Shown here piece after piece: positions 45,918 to 59,758 of a DNA stretch of 64,000 bases. Each line of letters opens with the position of its first letter. Position 1 is the stretch's first letter. The notes under the pieces were generated by a model. That model was not told the DNA's origin and did not search any database. It was given only the letters and a program-made list of their open reading frames with translations. A program made the position numbers and the translations under genes. Source of the stretch: Diphasiastrum complanatum (Eukaryota > Streptophyta > Lycopodiopsida > Lycopodiales > Lycopodiaceae); assembly GCA_029204225.1 (NCBI GenBank), contig MU832230.1:1-64000 (forward strand), given 5' to 3'.

Positions 45918-47094
45918 GCTACGCCATTTTCTCAATTTGCAGCATGTTTGGCTGATGGTTAGCTTGCATTAGGCATCTTGTCGTGGCATGAATAGTGTTA
46001 AAACTGCTAAATTTTGAGTGGATTTGCTTGTTTGAAATCTAATCTGATTCTTAAATAGGGAAAGCTATTTAGATCACCAATCTTAAGATCCATCTGGATC
46101 TGAGATATCAGAGAAAATAACAAAAATCGGTCAAATATGTCAAATTTTGTTAAAAAGAGACAAAAAGCGTCATCAGAGCCCGAAACTTTTTACCCTCTTT
46201 CAGAAAACCTTCTCTGAGTTGTAGAGACCTTCAGTTTTGTTTACAGAACCTTCAGTTTGAAGGGCGAAGATCAATTCCCAGCAGATTTCCAGAAACATAA
46301 AAAAACCACCAAAAAATACCAAAAATTATCAAAACCCTAAAAAAAATATAGAAAAAGAACCTTCGCCCAATTCAATGTGCTTAGATGTGATTCAGATCTA
46401 TCTATTGCTAGGTCGACGAAGAATAATACCAAAAATAGAAAGGTTTTCAGAGGATCAGTTGTCATATAGTCATATTTTTGCCAAAAAAGTCACTTTTTTG
46501 CAAAATTACCAGTATTACTCTTGATCCTTTGCCAGAATCTTCGCCGAGTTTCCAGAACATTCTATTTATATAAAAATACTATTTTTGAGTTCGGTGAAGA
46601 TTTATCTTGATCAAATCACAAAAAATCTTGATTCTTACCCTCACCAGATCACAAAAACTATATTTTCTTGTGTCAGAGACCTTCGGCCGGTTTTCTATAG
46701 TTTTATCTGTGTCAGATCTTCTAGCTGAGAAGTCGGCGAAGGTTATTTCCCAAGAAATTGCCAAAAAAGTGTTCAGAGAGTTTTTATCCAAAAATAGCAC
46801 TGTTGAACCTTCGCCGGACCACCTTCGCCTAGAGAACCTTCGCCAGTCCTATTTTTAATTTCTGATTTTCTAGATCAAGTCTCTGTCAAAATCTGGATCA
46901 AATCTGATATATTCTGAATTGGATTCTGAGAGATTTATCATTTTTTGAGAAGTATCGATTGATCGAATTTTGGGTAGTTTTTTATCATATAGAATCAGAT
47001 TATTGAAAAGTGGAATAGAGCTAGCAGATCTAATCTGAGATAGTTTTTGGAAAAATCTATATCCAATCACATTATCTTGATCTAAATTTGTAAG
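45918..47094 (+). other. Untranslated leader of gypsy family A with iterated AACCTTCGCC-like motif
   Basis: Nearly 1.2 kb without a coding frame. ACCTTCGCC and near variants in both orientations occur about a dozen times, at about 46194, 46228, 46250, 46362, 46417, 46529, 46601, 46679, 46735, 46805, 46821 and 46840. The same motif marks the spacer at 21248-21957. Confidence 0.6.
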
Positions 47095-47868
47095 ATGGCT
47101 GCTCCACAGGAGGTCAATCCAATTATTGTTAGAAGAGCACCCCGATTGGATCTACCCAAATATAATGGATTAACAGATCCAGTTAGATTTCTTCAGATCT
47201 ATGCTGAATCCTGTGAGGTCTATGGTGAGATTTATCCTCAAGATAAACTTAAGCTATTTTCTATGGCCTTAACAGACGCAGCACAAGATTGGTACTATAA
47301 CCAAGATGAAACTGAACGTACAGATTGGGAGGTTGTTAAACGAGCCCTTATCACACGGTTCAAACCACGGAAGTTTATGGAAGACCCTTTCCTACTTTTA
47401 AGTAAAATTAAAATGGGAAAGCGGGAAATGATTCGAGATTACATCGAAAGGGTAAAACATCTTAGCTCTGAATGTGAGCCTGAGCTGATTAATGAAAATG
47501 CCATGATTATGTGGTTTTTGTCAGGACTACCTAAACGGATCAGACGTGAACTGAAACGCCATAATGAGTACGCACTTTTGCAAAATGTGATGGACGATGC
47601 AATTCGGGAGGAAGATGAAGATTCAGATGATGAGCCGAATGTCAAAATGTTGCCTTATACAGCAGGGCAGACTACTACGACATCCACCACTATTGCATCA
47701 ACGAATGCCAATGCTACTACAAAAATGATGCTCAATGAGTGCGAGAAACTTGGGAAGACCCAACAGAAACAGATGGAAAAGTTGTAGTTGCAATTTGATG
47801 AGAAGATCAAAGCATTGGAAAATTTCCACGGAGAAGCAAACAAGGAACCTGAGAAGAGGCAATTCTAA
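47095..47868 (+). pseudogene. Gypsy family A gag
   Basis: Start ATG at 47095. The capsid domain reads LPKYNGLTDPVRFLQ near residue 20 and continues with WEVVKRALITRFKPR and REMIRDYIERVKHL, then KRIRRELKRHNEY and VMDDAIREEDE. A Thr/Ala-rich linker leads to a TAG stop at 47785, after which the same frame continues to 47868 with more gag-like residues, so the stop is probably a nonsense mutation. Zinc knuckles and all of pol are missing: family sequence ends at about 47870. Confidence 0.85.
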
Positions 47869-48704
47869 GAAGATTATAAGCAAATCGTCATTTTGCTAGA
47901 TGTGCCTACTAAAATCTCAATATGGAGTTGTTACAGTTTCACTTCGATAATAGAAGGAAAGCATTGTATTCGATACGATTGGTAGAATATAACAGCATTT
48001 TTTCCATCTATTACCACATAATGGAATCTATCAGCTTTTTATAGCTAGTATACAAGAGCCTTGCCAATTGTGGAAATAGTCAAGTTGAAAGCATTTATAA
48101 CTTTGTAATTTATGGGATTTCGTGACTACATTAACTCGATCTAACCTCTATGAAACACCAAAGCCATTAGTCCAACAAGTATAGTTGAAACACGTCATCC
48201 TAGTTAAGTTGCAACGTAGACACACCAGTTCGACACTGTGAAATACCTAGACCCGAAAAGTTTAAAATCCCACCGTTCATCCAACAGAGAGGTATGCATA
48301 ACTCAACCACTACTCCACCAAGAGATTTGACCTATGACCTAATTTTTGGATTGAAATTACACAAAAGTTAGGGTTTCGGAGCACCCAATGCCAATTACCC
48401 TAAAACAAATTTAGTGTTCATGATAATATACCCAATCTAGTCACATGCTCATTAGGGTTAATCGTTTGCCTGAAGGAGTCTCATAGGTTCTTCTTTGCTC
48501 GTGTATTTTATGCCACCATATGTGCAGAATGGGTTGGGTTTGCAAACTGAGAAATCTTGATTACTATTTGTGTCGGTCCATCAAACCAATTCATTTTGGG
48601 AATTGATATTCATGACTAAAGTCTCTTTCGTACAAAGGGAAGTTGAATTCAGTGAGGTCTCGCACTTAATATTGGTGATATACAATACCCCTTCGAACTT
48701 CATT
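47869..48704. other. No gene seen
   Basis: DNA between the gag remnant and the CACTA element. Open frames carry no domains. Confidence 0.4.
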
Positions 48705-48724
48705 CACAACAATACCCGTCACGA

Positions 48725-49250
48725 TTTGCGACATGTTTTGCGACGTGAATCGCGAGTTTAATTTTTTTTTATTTGTCGCGGACGTCGGAAAAACACGTCG
48801 CTATAAGGTCGTCGAAATTCGACGTCCTTAAAACACGTTGCAATTCGACACACATAAGTTGCCAGAATCCGGAGCGACACTTCTCGGTCGATGAAAATGA
48901 ATTCGACGTGGACGTCGGATTGCGGATTGCGACGTCCAAAGATGTCACTTGCGATCCAACGTGGACATCGCATTGCGATGTCCAAAAGAGCCATCGGATT
49001 CCAACGTCTTTAAATTAAGAATGATCCATAAAATTGTACGATGGATGTCCGACGCCCATCCGACGTCCACCCGACATCTACTGAATGTCGGAATCCGACG
49101 TCCCAAATACACGTCGAAATCTGACGTTTGTGAAGAGAATGATCAAAAATAAGGTATGACGTGTGTCCAACGTCTATCCGACATGTGTCCGACGTGTTTG
49201 GATGTCGGATTCGGACGTCCCAAATTAGGTAGAAAAAACAAGAAAATGCG
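48725..49250. repeat. CACTA left subterminal repeat array
   Basis: GACGTCGGATT, TCGGAATCCGACGT and related forms occur in both orientations more than a dozen times. Such subterminal arrays are the TNPA-type binding sites of En/Spm elements; here the motif is itself palindromic around GACGTC. Confidence 0.75.
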
Positions 49251-49312
49251 TAAAAAAATGCGCGCATTTTTATCGGACTGTTTTTGGATTTGGGTTCTTG
49301 GAGAAACGATAT

Positions 49313-49678
49313 TCATGAATTGTTTTTGAAATTATATTTTTGTCTCGAAATGGATGCTCCAAGATATAAAGGAGTGTCTGCCTCCTTGCGCAATAAAATC
49401 TCGTCTTCATCCATCTCAAATTGTTTGTGATCTCCGTTTTCATTAGAAGATGCATGCATATCATCATTCTCATTTGTTTCAAAGTAAGATTCAAACATGT
49501 TGTGCATTGCTTCATCGTGTTGCACCTCATCATCATAATCATTAGAATCAGGTTGATTACTCTTTTTTCCAATTGTATTTGCCTCTTCAATTTGTCTCAT
49601 TCTTTGTTTTCTCATGTCTATCAAAACTTGACGTTGATTGTAACCAAACACGGATGGATCAACTCTGTGGAATGGCAT
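49313..49678 (-). pseudogene. CACTA transposase N-terminal fragment in inverted orientation
   Basis: A 121-codon frame. The first 50 residues are basic and polar, the middle is acidic (DYDDEVQHDE), and the end reads EADTPLYLGASISRQKYN, which resembles the N-terminal TPLYPGA-SKL region of plant TNP2 transposases. It points leftward, opposite to the C-terminal transposase parts at 50208-52294. An internal inversion or a nested second element would explain this. The assignment rests on one short motif. Confidence 0.45.
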
Positions 49679-50207
49679 TTCATGTATTGGCTACACACAT
49701 GAAACAAATTTCATAAGTGACGATTGACGAATATTATAATAAAAAACAATCATATAAAGTTAACAACCCTCAACGTCTTCCAAATTCGATGGTTGACCTT
49801 CTTCTTTTCGTCTTATGAACAAGAAAACATACATGTTTATTACTTACCCTGTTAACTTGAGTAGTGTCTTCATCACTAGACTGATCTGACTGTAATTCAT
49901 CTCGTTGTGATAAACTGCATATATGCACAAGTATATTATGAACACATTATTATTGCAAATGATCGTGCTATATTGCCATTGCTTTTTATATGTGCAATGT
50001 TCTTTATTCAAAATTGCAATGTCGAATTTCGAGATGTGGATTGACGTAATAACCAACTAAGAATTCCAAACCATGTGCAATGTCGAATTTCAAAACAAGA
50101 ATCAATATCTTATATAAAAATCTAGATGAAATTTATGATGTGCATAAAGCAATGCAATAAAGTATTGTCATTCATAATGCACATGAAGTAATGCAATAAA
50201 ATATAAA

Positions 50208-51299
50208 ATGAAAAGTAATTTAAGAATGAAAAGCACCTCATGCTTAGCTTGTTGTTTGATCCAAATGTTGAATGGCATAAAAGACAACTCCACAGCTCGT
50301 AAAGATCTACAAGCGGCCGATGTGAAAAGACCCTATTGGATTCAATACACTGAAGGTGGAGATGAGATTCTACCTAGTGTGTCGTGGATTCTTACAAAAG
50401 AGCAACTCTCATATGTTAAACATGTCATAAAACAAATGAGAACTCCAACAGACTATGCACATTCTTTATGCAAATCATTTACCAAAGATGGTAAATTAAG
50501 TGGATTGAAATCGCATGATTGGCATAAGATGTTGAAATTCATACTTCCACTTTCTATTCGAGGTCTCTTCAATGATGATGTACAAAATACGCTTTACAAT
50601 TTCTCATCGATGATTAGGTTTGTATATTTTTTTAAGCACTTTTATAAATATGTGTTATTTCAAAATTTTAAGTGTTAAACAATCTAATGTACTATCAATC
50701 TTGCAGGTGGATTTCCTCAAAAGAAATAAAAAATAGTGAATTGGATTCCATGAAAATCTAAATGATCGAAATGGTATGTTTGTTGGAAAGAGATTTTCCA
50801 ACTTCCTTTTTGGATATGCAAGTTCATCTTCTAGTGCATTTGGTCGAAGAAGTATCAATTGCAGGACCTGTGCACACAAGATGGATGTTCTACCTTGACC
50901 GCTCTATGAAAGTTTTGAAGGGCTTTGTGAGACAAAAGGGAAGGCCAAAAGATAGCATTGCAGAAAGTTAGCTTGTACATGAATCTTTGTATTATATCAA
51001 CAAAATAATCTCACAATTGCATCCTACAAGTCCAAAAATGTGGTGTGAAGAAGAAGATGAACGTGTTCATATTATATAATTGTGGACAAATAAAAAAGCG
51101 GATTTCAAGGTATGAAGAAGCCAAAAAGGAAAGAAACATAACATTGAAACGAAGAAGACATATCAATCGAAGAAGAAGAAGGGCGTTGGAGAACGACGAA
51201 CCTTTGGAGCCTTTATCTTCAAAATGCTCTTGTGAATGGGTTTTTGATACGATGCTAAAAGCATCTGAAAACGAAAAAGAAGTGACCGAATTAGAATGA
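50208..51299 (+). pseudogene. CACTA TNP2 transposase, DUF4218 region
   Basis: GIKDNSTARKDLQ, then LKSHDWHKMLKFILPLSIR are typical of the start of DUF4218. An intron at 50618-50706 (GT...TTGCAG) restores the frame to a second exon with an in-frame stop, followed by LLERDFPTSFLDMQVHLLVH and GPVHTRWMFYLDRSMKVLK, the family's FPPSFFD-HL-HL and GPV--RWMYP-ER blocks. A very basic tail (RRHINRRRRR) follows at 51045-51299. The upstream Transposase_21 catalytic domain is missing. Confidence 0.85.
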
Positions 51300-51478
51300 G
51301 AATTTGTTCATGGATGTGGATGGAAGGTTAGTGTAATATTGTTTTTGTGAAGTTTTGTTTTTGTACTACTCAATATATGAATAGTATTTCTAATTACACA
51401 CATTTGTTTTTTTTTTGTGGGACACCATTATCGTGTTGAGAGATTGACAACAAGCGACGTACATATGATTGTGGTATA

Positions 51479-52294
51479 ATGGCCAACTTTCAACAAGAGA
51501 GTTGTTCTTGTGCGAGAGACCCTAATGTCATTTCGGGTGACCTAGACTATGTCGGCACATTGCAACATATTTATGAAGTCGATTACGAGACTAACGATAG
51601 ATATTTTATTTTTGACGTAAGATGGTTTAAGGTCATCTATCGTGGAAGCAACGCCACGATTAGAAATAGTAACTCAAAGTTTTTTCAAATCGACTCAACA
51701 AAATGTATATCGATGGACTCTCATGACACTTTAGTATTGCCACGACATTGCGAACAAGTGAGACTCTAAAATTCCAATGTTGTTAATATTCGCAATCCAA
51801 TTATTTATGTATCAATCATATAAGACTAACTTAATTTTTTTTTAATTCTTTGGCAGATTGTATTCCATCCAAATCGAATAGACCCAAGATGGTGGTATGT
51901 GATCCAACTTAATGCAAGAAAATGATGTGTGTTTGAAGGAAAAGATATTGTTGAATTGGATACACACGATGAATCACCACCCAATTTTGACGACATTTTG
52001 GAAGAACCTAAACCACTCATCCAAACTCCAAATGATGTCGAAATGATGGGAGAAGAAGATACAAATGGAAATGATGAGATTCCTACGATTGTACAAGACC
52101 AAATTGGGGGTAATTTGAGGCCCCCACGTTTGGATGAGATAGAATTACAAGAAGAGGAAATTGAATATGAGGGTAGCTCACATCATCAAAGAGACACGAT
52201 CAAAAATTTAGAATTATACCTAGACCTAGATTCAAATGAGTGTCAAGACTTGTGTGATGACAAGAATGACGTAAATGATGAGAATGATCTATGA
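51479..52294 (+). pseudogene. CACTA TNP2 transposase, DUF4216-like C-terminal region
   Basis: The exon 51479-51769 reads GDLDYVGTLQHIYEVDY followed by FDVRWFKVIYRGSN, the DUF4216 pattern YYG-L--I-EL-Y ... LF-C-W. An AT-rich intron (about 51760-51857, ending in TTTGGCAG) leads to IVFHPNRIDPRWWYVIQL and then, beyond a TGA near 51922, an acidic tail ending at 52294. Together with DUF4218 it completes the C-terminal half of the transposase. Confidence 0.75.
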
Positions 52295-52928
52295 TTATTA
52301 ATACTTAAATTCATTTGCAATCATTTTTTTTTATGTTCATCGCAATACTTTTTATGTATACTTTTATAGATAGAGTTGATGTGATAATTATAATACCCGA
52401 ACCTTGCGGTTATGTCCTATTTCAAAATGTCACCACATATTCCCTCCCTGTGGTGCGCAAGTTTTTCCATGCAAGTTGGAAAGATTAGAACCTCGTCTTT
52501 AACGGGAGAAAAGTAAGGGCTACACACCTTCCTAGAATTGGGAATTTTAATTATCTACATTTCACCTTTGCATATTAACTAATAACTAGTGTATGCGGTA
52601 AACTACGATATTGCTTTGAACAAAATGAAAATGATGAATTACATTTGATTTCTTACTATGTTAGATAAAGTATTCCAATAAAAAAAAATTGAAACAACAT
52701 AAACTCACCGGTGAACTCACTTGAAGCTTAAGTGCAATTGCTCGCTCTTTAAACACTTGCTCTGTTTTTTTTGAATATTTTTGTCACATGCACAAGCAAT
52801 TAAAAAATAACACTATATTACACAATTGAACCATTATTATAAGCAAATTCAAACATACAATTACCATCAAACACTATCTAGTCATCTACTACTCTAAATC
52901 TTAATCAAAACACACTCACACATACACA

Positions 52929-53657
<729 letters not shown>

Positions 53658-54164
53658 AAAACTTTATTTTTCAAATAAAGAACAAAACATAAACTCCAAA
53701 ATCTTTCAATATCTTCAAGCAACATCTACACTCCACCTCTTCTCTCTCTTTCTCTCTCACAAATTACAAATCTAATAATATATTATTACCAAACACTATC
53801 CTATATAGTACTAACAATCTATTACAAGACCATTCAAAACCATATTCATACTAACAATATTCAAAACCATTCTAAATCAATAAAAAATTAAAAACACATA
53901 CACATATAATACACACACACACTCTTTCTCTCTCTATCTCTTTCAATCTTTCACACTCTCTATCTATTCTCAAAACAAACAAACAAACACCAACCTTAAA
54001 CAAACAAACAAAAAGCAAAACAAACAAAAATCAAGCACCAACCTCAAACACTGATCTTCAAGCCCTCAAGCATTGATCTTGAATCACCCTCAATCACTCC
54101 AAAGACGCTCCAACCTGCAAAAAAATAGAGTGAGAGAGAAGGTGTTGGATCGCGCGAATACGAG

Positions 54165-54520
54165 AAACCAAACAGACGTCAGAATCTGACGACTTCAAAA
54201 CGCATCAGATTTCGACGTCCATGCCCATTCAGGCCCGGAGGACAGGTCCCAGATGTCGTGGACAGGCTTTCGGATTGCCGACGTCCACGTTGGATTACAC
54301 GTATTTTTTGTTTTTGAAAAAACATGCTAGGTCATATCCACGTTTGAATGTCGGAATCCGACATGTTGGATTCTTACATGCCTTTCAAAAATTGGTTGCC
54401 GCCTATATTTTCCGATCGCTGGACTCTAATTTTTTCTGATTTTTTACTTGGACATCGTATTCCAACGTGTCGGATTGCAACGAATTATGATATTTTCAAA
54501 AGCACGTCGGAATCTACGCG
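54165..54520. repeat. CACTA right subterminal repeat array
   Basis: GACGTCAGAATCTGACGA, TTCGACGTCC, TGCCGACGTCCACG and TGTCGGAATCCGACAT repeat the motif found at the left end. Confidence 0.7.
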
Positions 54521-54536
54521 ATATGTTATTGTGATT

Positions 54537-55799
54537 TGATCTTGATCAAACTAGTGAGATTGTGTAGAAATAGTCTAACAATTTTACGAGTGATTTTTTG
54601 TGCAATTACTATTGGCCTAGATCCGAGTTTAGGATCATTAGAACTTGAAATTTCACACCTTCTACCTAGAGAGAGTGAGTAAGCCTGTGAACTAATAATT
54701 AACCGTAGTTATCATAATGACGAGTCAATGTGGCAAGTGGAGTGCATGCAAGGAGAGAGTATAACTATTTGTTGTTGCCTCTTCTTACCATCACCAGTGT
54801 TTGTCTTGTTTGTGGAGGTCTTGCTAGATTGTGAGAGATCATGTCGTAGCTGATTGCCAACTCCATATCTTGGAGGGGGAGGATCTGTAGGTCCTTTTTG
54901 TGGGTTGGTTTGCCCTACTCTCTCCTCTATGGTGTTGCTTGATTCTAGTCACTTCTTGGTGGATGTTTTGATAGAGATGTGTACTATTGAGAGCCAAGAG
55001 AGATGGTTGTTGTTATAAGATGTTCGTTATAGTGAGGGCTTCAATTCCTCAATTTTGAAAGTGGATGTGCAGTGAGGGCTTCAATGCCTCAATTTTGAAA
55101 GTGTATCCATATCGGTGGATAAATTGAACTCTCTCTTTCTTTACAGACATTCAACCCTCACTTTCTAAGATCCGATTCAAAGGGAAATCACCATTTATCC
55201 TCTCTGTACTGACTTTTCTCTTAAGTTCTATCTTTTGATAGTAGTCCATGTAGGACAATTTGTTGTTCTAAGATTTGATATGTAGTATTGGCAAATTACA
55301 TTGGTGTTTTGAAAGTCCATGGAGTCAATAGGGGAATTCGTCCTCACCTCCTACTCGTCCTCACATTGGGATCTAAGAAAGGTGAGTACAGGTTCAGATT
55401 TATGTCTTTTCTAGACTTGCACATTTTGGTCATAGTTCTCTTGGTCTCTGGGCTAGTTTTTTATTCCTCGGTCTTAGGAATCTGGGGTGTTTGTGTCCTT
55501 CTAAAATGTTGACCTCACCTTGATCTCTGGAATAGATCCTCATCATTGGGTGTAGGTCCATGTACTTCTTCTTTAACAATTACTAGTTCATCCACCTTCT
55601 ATGGTGGCTTAGGTGCAGGCTTGGGTTTATTGGGAGGTAGCTCCATTTCAAGGTTGCTCTATGTCACTACCAACACCTCGTCTATAATCATGGGTTCTTC
55701 CAATTTCTCTACATCAATGAAATTCACATGTGGCCGGTCATCCTCTATGCTTGTCTTTCCTTTGTCTTTTGGAAAAATCCTTGGTCATCATTGTATATA
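54537..55799. other. Intergenic DNA with a 45-bp tandem duplication
   Basis: GTGAGGGCTTCAATTCCTCA and the following bases are duplicated at about 55031-55110. No gene. The right part may be a decayed continuation of the gypsy remnant that follows. Confidence 0.4.
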
Positions 55800-57280
55800 C
55801 TGAGTGTGCTTGTCGTTTTGCAAGCCCATCCTATTCTTAGTGTTCCAAGCATCTCTACGTGTCCAGCATCTATCCTCCAAGCGCCCAGGTCTCTTGCAGT
55901 ACATGATAGACTTGGTTAGAACATTAATGATTCATGTGGTTTCCTCTATAGTGTCGGCACACTAAGGGGCTTGGACCCTCTATGGGGTGTCTCTGTCCTA
56001 TCACAATCTAGTGTTGTTTGAGAAAATTCACATCTATCGCTAATGTTTGCATGTTCTCACTCATTATGTCCATATACCCTTTCAAAATTGCTCGCATATT
56101 GCCTATCTCTACATTGGAGCTAGTGCTCTCATAGCTTCTATGTGGCATTTATCCTTGGATCCTTCAAGCGTCAAGGGTTTGCATATTCCTATCTTGTCAA
56201 GGTTCAATAACATGTATGGGTTGGAGTTCCACTATGGGTGTGCTCCTATAGCTATGATGGGACCTCCTCTCCATGTCTCGGGACTTAGATCCTTCAGCGC
56301 TTGCGCTAAATGGAATGCATGGGCAACCACAATTTGCGTGTCTTGTATCAATATTGCCTTGTCTACTGCCTTAGCCAATATTTGGGTGTTACTCTGATGT
56401 ACAATCATGTGTATGTCATTCTTGATCCCTCACAAAAAGAAGATTAATACCAACATAGGTGGTAGTAGCACATCATGACAACTCTGTCAAACGATGCCAA
56501 TACTACCTGATACTTTTGTTGTTCTCTTGTTGTAGGGAGATCAGGGTGAACAGTAGGCCATCCGCCGTTCGGTGGGGGACATACTCAATAAAAAATATTC
56601 TATGGAACTCCTTGATAGTGTGAATTGAGTCTCGTTGTAGACTATGATACTAGTGTCTAACAGTTTCAATCAAGGTGGTAACAAAAAAAACATCATGTGC
56701 TTTATGGAATTCAAGGGTGGATTCACTCAATTTTGGTAGCCCTCCCTTCGTAGAGGGTACTATGATCGGTTCTATCAAATGTCTTGCCATTCTGTTGGCT
56801 ATAGATTCTGTAATGACAGGTGCTACATTATCTAACGGTGTCTTTGTAGCATCAATTGATTCAAATGGATCAAAGACCTAGGACTGCTTCTCTTAAGTTC
56901 TAGTCATTCTCTTTGGAGATTTGATGTCTCTCCAAGTGGTGTTCCCTTAGACCTAGGTCTCCATGGTATACCTATGACGTTTTAGGGTAGTACCCTTTCT
57001 ATCTATGAATAACGATCAATTGACATTGTACGTGGGTTTCATGGTTTTTCCAACTTATCCCATAAGTCATCCTATCATTGTCAACTAGCACTACATATGT
57101 TCTAACTAGTTCTACTTAGTCATTAGACTATTCGATTTGTACCATGTGCCATTTCTCCGAGATGCTAGGGGTAGTGGGTCATAAGATGATAATTTCATAT
57201 TAAAAGCTTGGGATTTCACCCTAACCCTAGATTTCACAAGGATTTTCACTCCACCCAGGTTTCTCTACTCCATGTCAAAA
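55800..57280 (-). pseudogene. Ty3/gypsy gag remnant (second copy of the 10-12 kb family)
   Basis: Homologous in reverse to about 10170-11470. The clearest block is 56230-56410 on this strand against 11280-11468, both encoding the end of the capsid region. Near 55840-55880 the minus strand reads CKRPGRLEDRC, a zinc knuckle with its histidine changed to arginine and its first cysteine lost. Stops are frequent. Primer site, LTR and pol were not found. Confidence 0.75.
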
Positions 57281-58933
57281 GCCCTTCGTACTCCATGATC
57301 TAGTATTTGTAACAACATTGTTTGACTCTCTATTGGTATGGTATTTGGTAGCCTTTCCAACACTACTCCAATGCTAACTACCTACGCTTGGTAGACTATT
57401 GGCGAGGTTTACTGTTTCCCAACCTCTACCCTAGATAGGGTTAACTCAAGTAGTTTCATTTTGGCATCCATCCAATCAGCTCTCTTGGTAATGATAAGCT
57501 CACAGGCAACTAGGGTGACAATGTGAACTTATTTTCGTTGAGGTACAATTTTCAAGAGACTGTAGTTTCGGCATCATGTGAGTGTAAGTCCAAGTTGTGG
57601 TGCCATTAGTCACTAGGTGGCAAGGAAACAATTTTGGCAAGTCTCAAGGTTTAAACTTAGACTTAAAAAAGTATGTAAAAGTCAAAGTCCAGCTTCCAAA
57701 AAGGAACTTGTATTGTATTTTGAGACTTGAAATGTCTTGTCCCATAAGCAAATTGTTGGAAGTATTTCTACTCTACGGTGGCTAGGTCTAATGAGGGTTC
57801 GTGCGTAGTATATTGGTAGACCAGTCGTCCACCTTTTAAGATCTACAAACTTCAAACGAAAATAAAAAACAATTAACAAGGAAGCACCAAGGCTTCCCAA
57901 CTGGTGCTCGGAATTACACGATGTGGCTAAGGCGGTACCCAACTAGCCACTGCTTGGAAAATAACTTTAAAAAAATTTTGCCAAGGCTTTCCCAACTAAC
58001 AAAGGTAAATGGAATTAACAAGATCATGCTAAGGCTTCCCAACTAGCAAGATCATTAATCTAAATCCTATCTAACACCCAAAAGGGATTTGGAAATAAGA
58101 TTGCAACTAAGGCTAAGCATAAAGCAAATAAAAACATGCCACAATAAAAACCAATGAAAGGAGGCAAGAGGAGGCCCGAGTACCTTCTCTCAAGCTATGC
58201 ACCTTCCAAAGGGAACACAAGGAAATAGAATGATATCTCAAAAGAGAGCAATATAGCATAATATCAAAGTGTTATTTACAAGAGGAATGTCTCTCTTCTT
58301 ATAGCAAGAAGGGCCTTCCATAAGCATCCACTAGCTTATGGGATTAGTTTCTAAACTAGCCATTCTAAGACTTCTAAACTTTTAACTTAGAACTTAGGAT
58401 TTCTAACTCTAGACTTAAGATAGCTTAAGATAACTTAGAATCTTTCTAAGCTTAAGTTTTATTAAGTCTAAGTTTAAGTTATTTTATTTACTTAAGCTTC
58501 TACCCATAAACTTACATAACACATGCCATAGTAGAAGTTTATTACATTTACTCATACGTGGACTTACAATACACATGCCACGGAGTTTTATTTCTTTTTA
58601 TATTTTTCACTCTGTTGCTAATATTCCCCCCCTCCTTATTGGATTGGTGGTCCCACACCAATCGAAGCTTTTTCGTCTTGGATCTTTTGAGCTTCCTGGA
58701 GGCAAAATTGTTGTTGGCGAGATGGGTAAATCTTGTTGGTGATGACCTCCATCATTTGCTAGCACAATTTATTAAGGAACAACATTGGTTTGTAATAGTG
58801 GAGCATAGAAAGTTGTGAGTTTTCCATAGCTCCATCATATCAACATGAAGCACAGAAGTGAGGGTTGCTCGATAATAAAGCTGCTCTATATTGATGTGGT
58901 CGTCCTGAGTCTTCAAATTCTTATTTGTGAAAA
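57281..58933. other. Non-coding DNA, possibly an LTR
   Basis: AAGGCTTCCCAACT or near variants recur at about 57888, 57918, 57983 and 58031. On the minus strand GCTATAAGAAGAGAGAC at about 58290 resembles an LTR promoter. No gene is supported. Confidence 0.4.
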
Positions 58934-59695
58934 TGTAGTGGGTTTCTTTCCTTGCCTATCCTCAATCCAAGATCTAATCAATCTAGTATCAAGGAGATGA
59001 AGTTAGTTGTCACGTGTAGGTTCGTTCCCATGAGAGCAATAGTATAGTTCAGATTTCAACATGAATGGAGGATCTAACACTAACATCCATTAACACTAAG
59101 CATTAACACTACTTCCATTAACCCTACTTCCATTAACCCTAAATCGACAACAATGATAGAAACTTACTCTTTCTTTCTCTCCCTTTCTCTCTCACAAAAA
59201 GCATAAAAAATAGCGATCCCAATAATGATCAAATCCAACAATTAGCAAAATTCAAAAAAAGCATGAGAAATGGAGGAAAAGAGAGAAAGAGCAAGGACAT
59301 TCATCAATCCCTTTCAAAAGAGAACCAATCTGCTTTATTGAAATGAGGAAATGAACATCAAGAGCAACTCGAGTTGGTCTCTTTTTATAGTAGAGAGGAG
59401 GACCCTGGCCTCTGAATCCTATTGGTCCAATCTTGCCTCTCTTTTTATTCAAATTTAAAAAAGTGTGGGAACCATCAAAATTGGAAGGAAACCCAGCTTT
59501 ATTCACTAACTTGACATTTAGGCCCTGCGACATTAAAAGTCCCACAAAAAGGCCTAAAGTCCTTTTATTAACTTTTAACTGATCACTCAAATAACTATGT
59601 GATCATTGGGTTGGACTTACACACGCAAGGTGCCAAATCCCTCTCACTTATTAACTAGGGTTAGGGTTGCCTTGGGATCCGCAAACCCTCCAACA
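58934..59695 (-). repeat. Gypsy family A 3' LTR (second minus-strand copy)
   Basis: Homologous to 17462-18189, with an extra ~34 bp at about 59108-59147 arising from duplication of CTACTTCCATTAACC. It is followed inward by the same polypurine tract and internal sequence as the first copy, so it is the 3' LTR of an internally deleted element. Confidence 0.92.
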
Positions 59696-59758
59696 GTATC
59701 CCCCACGAAAACTGGTGGCGGTCCCATGACACCTGCAATATGCAGTTATTGGGGACTT

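Noticed and set aside
59640-59675. Telomere-like TTAGGG words (also near 45205)
   Set aside because: Only one or two units, inside the gypsy LTR, and shared by its copies.
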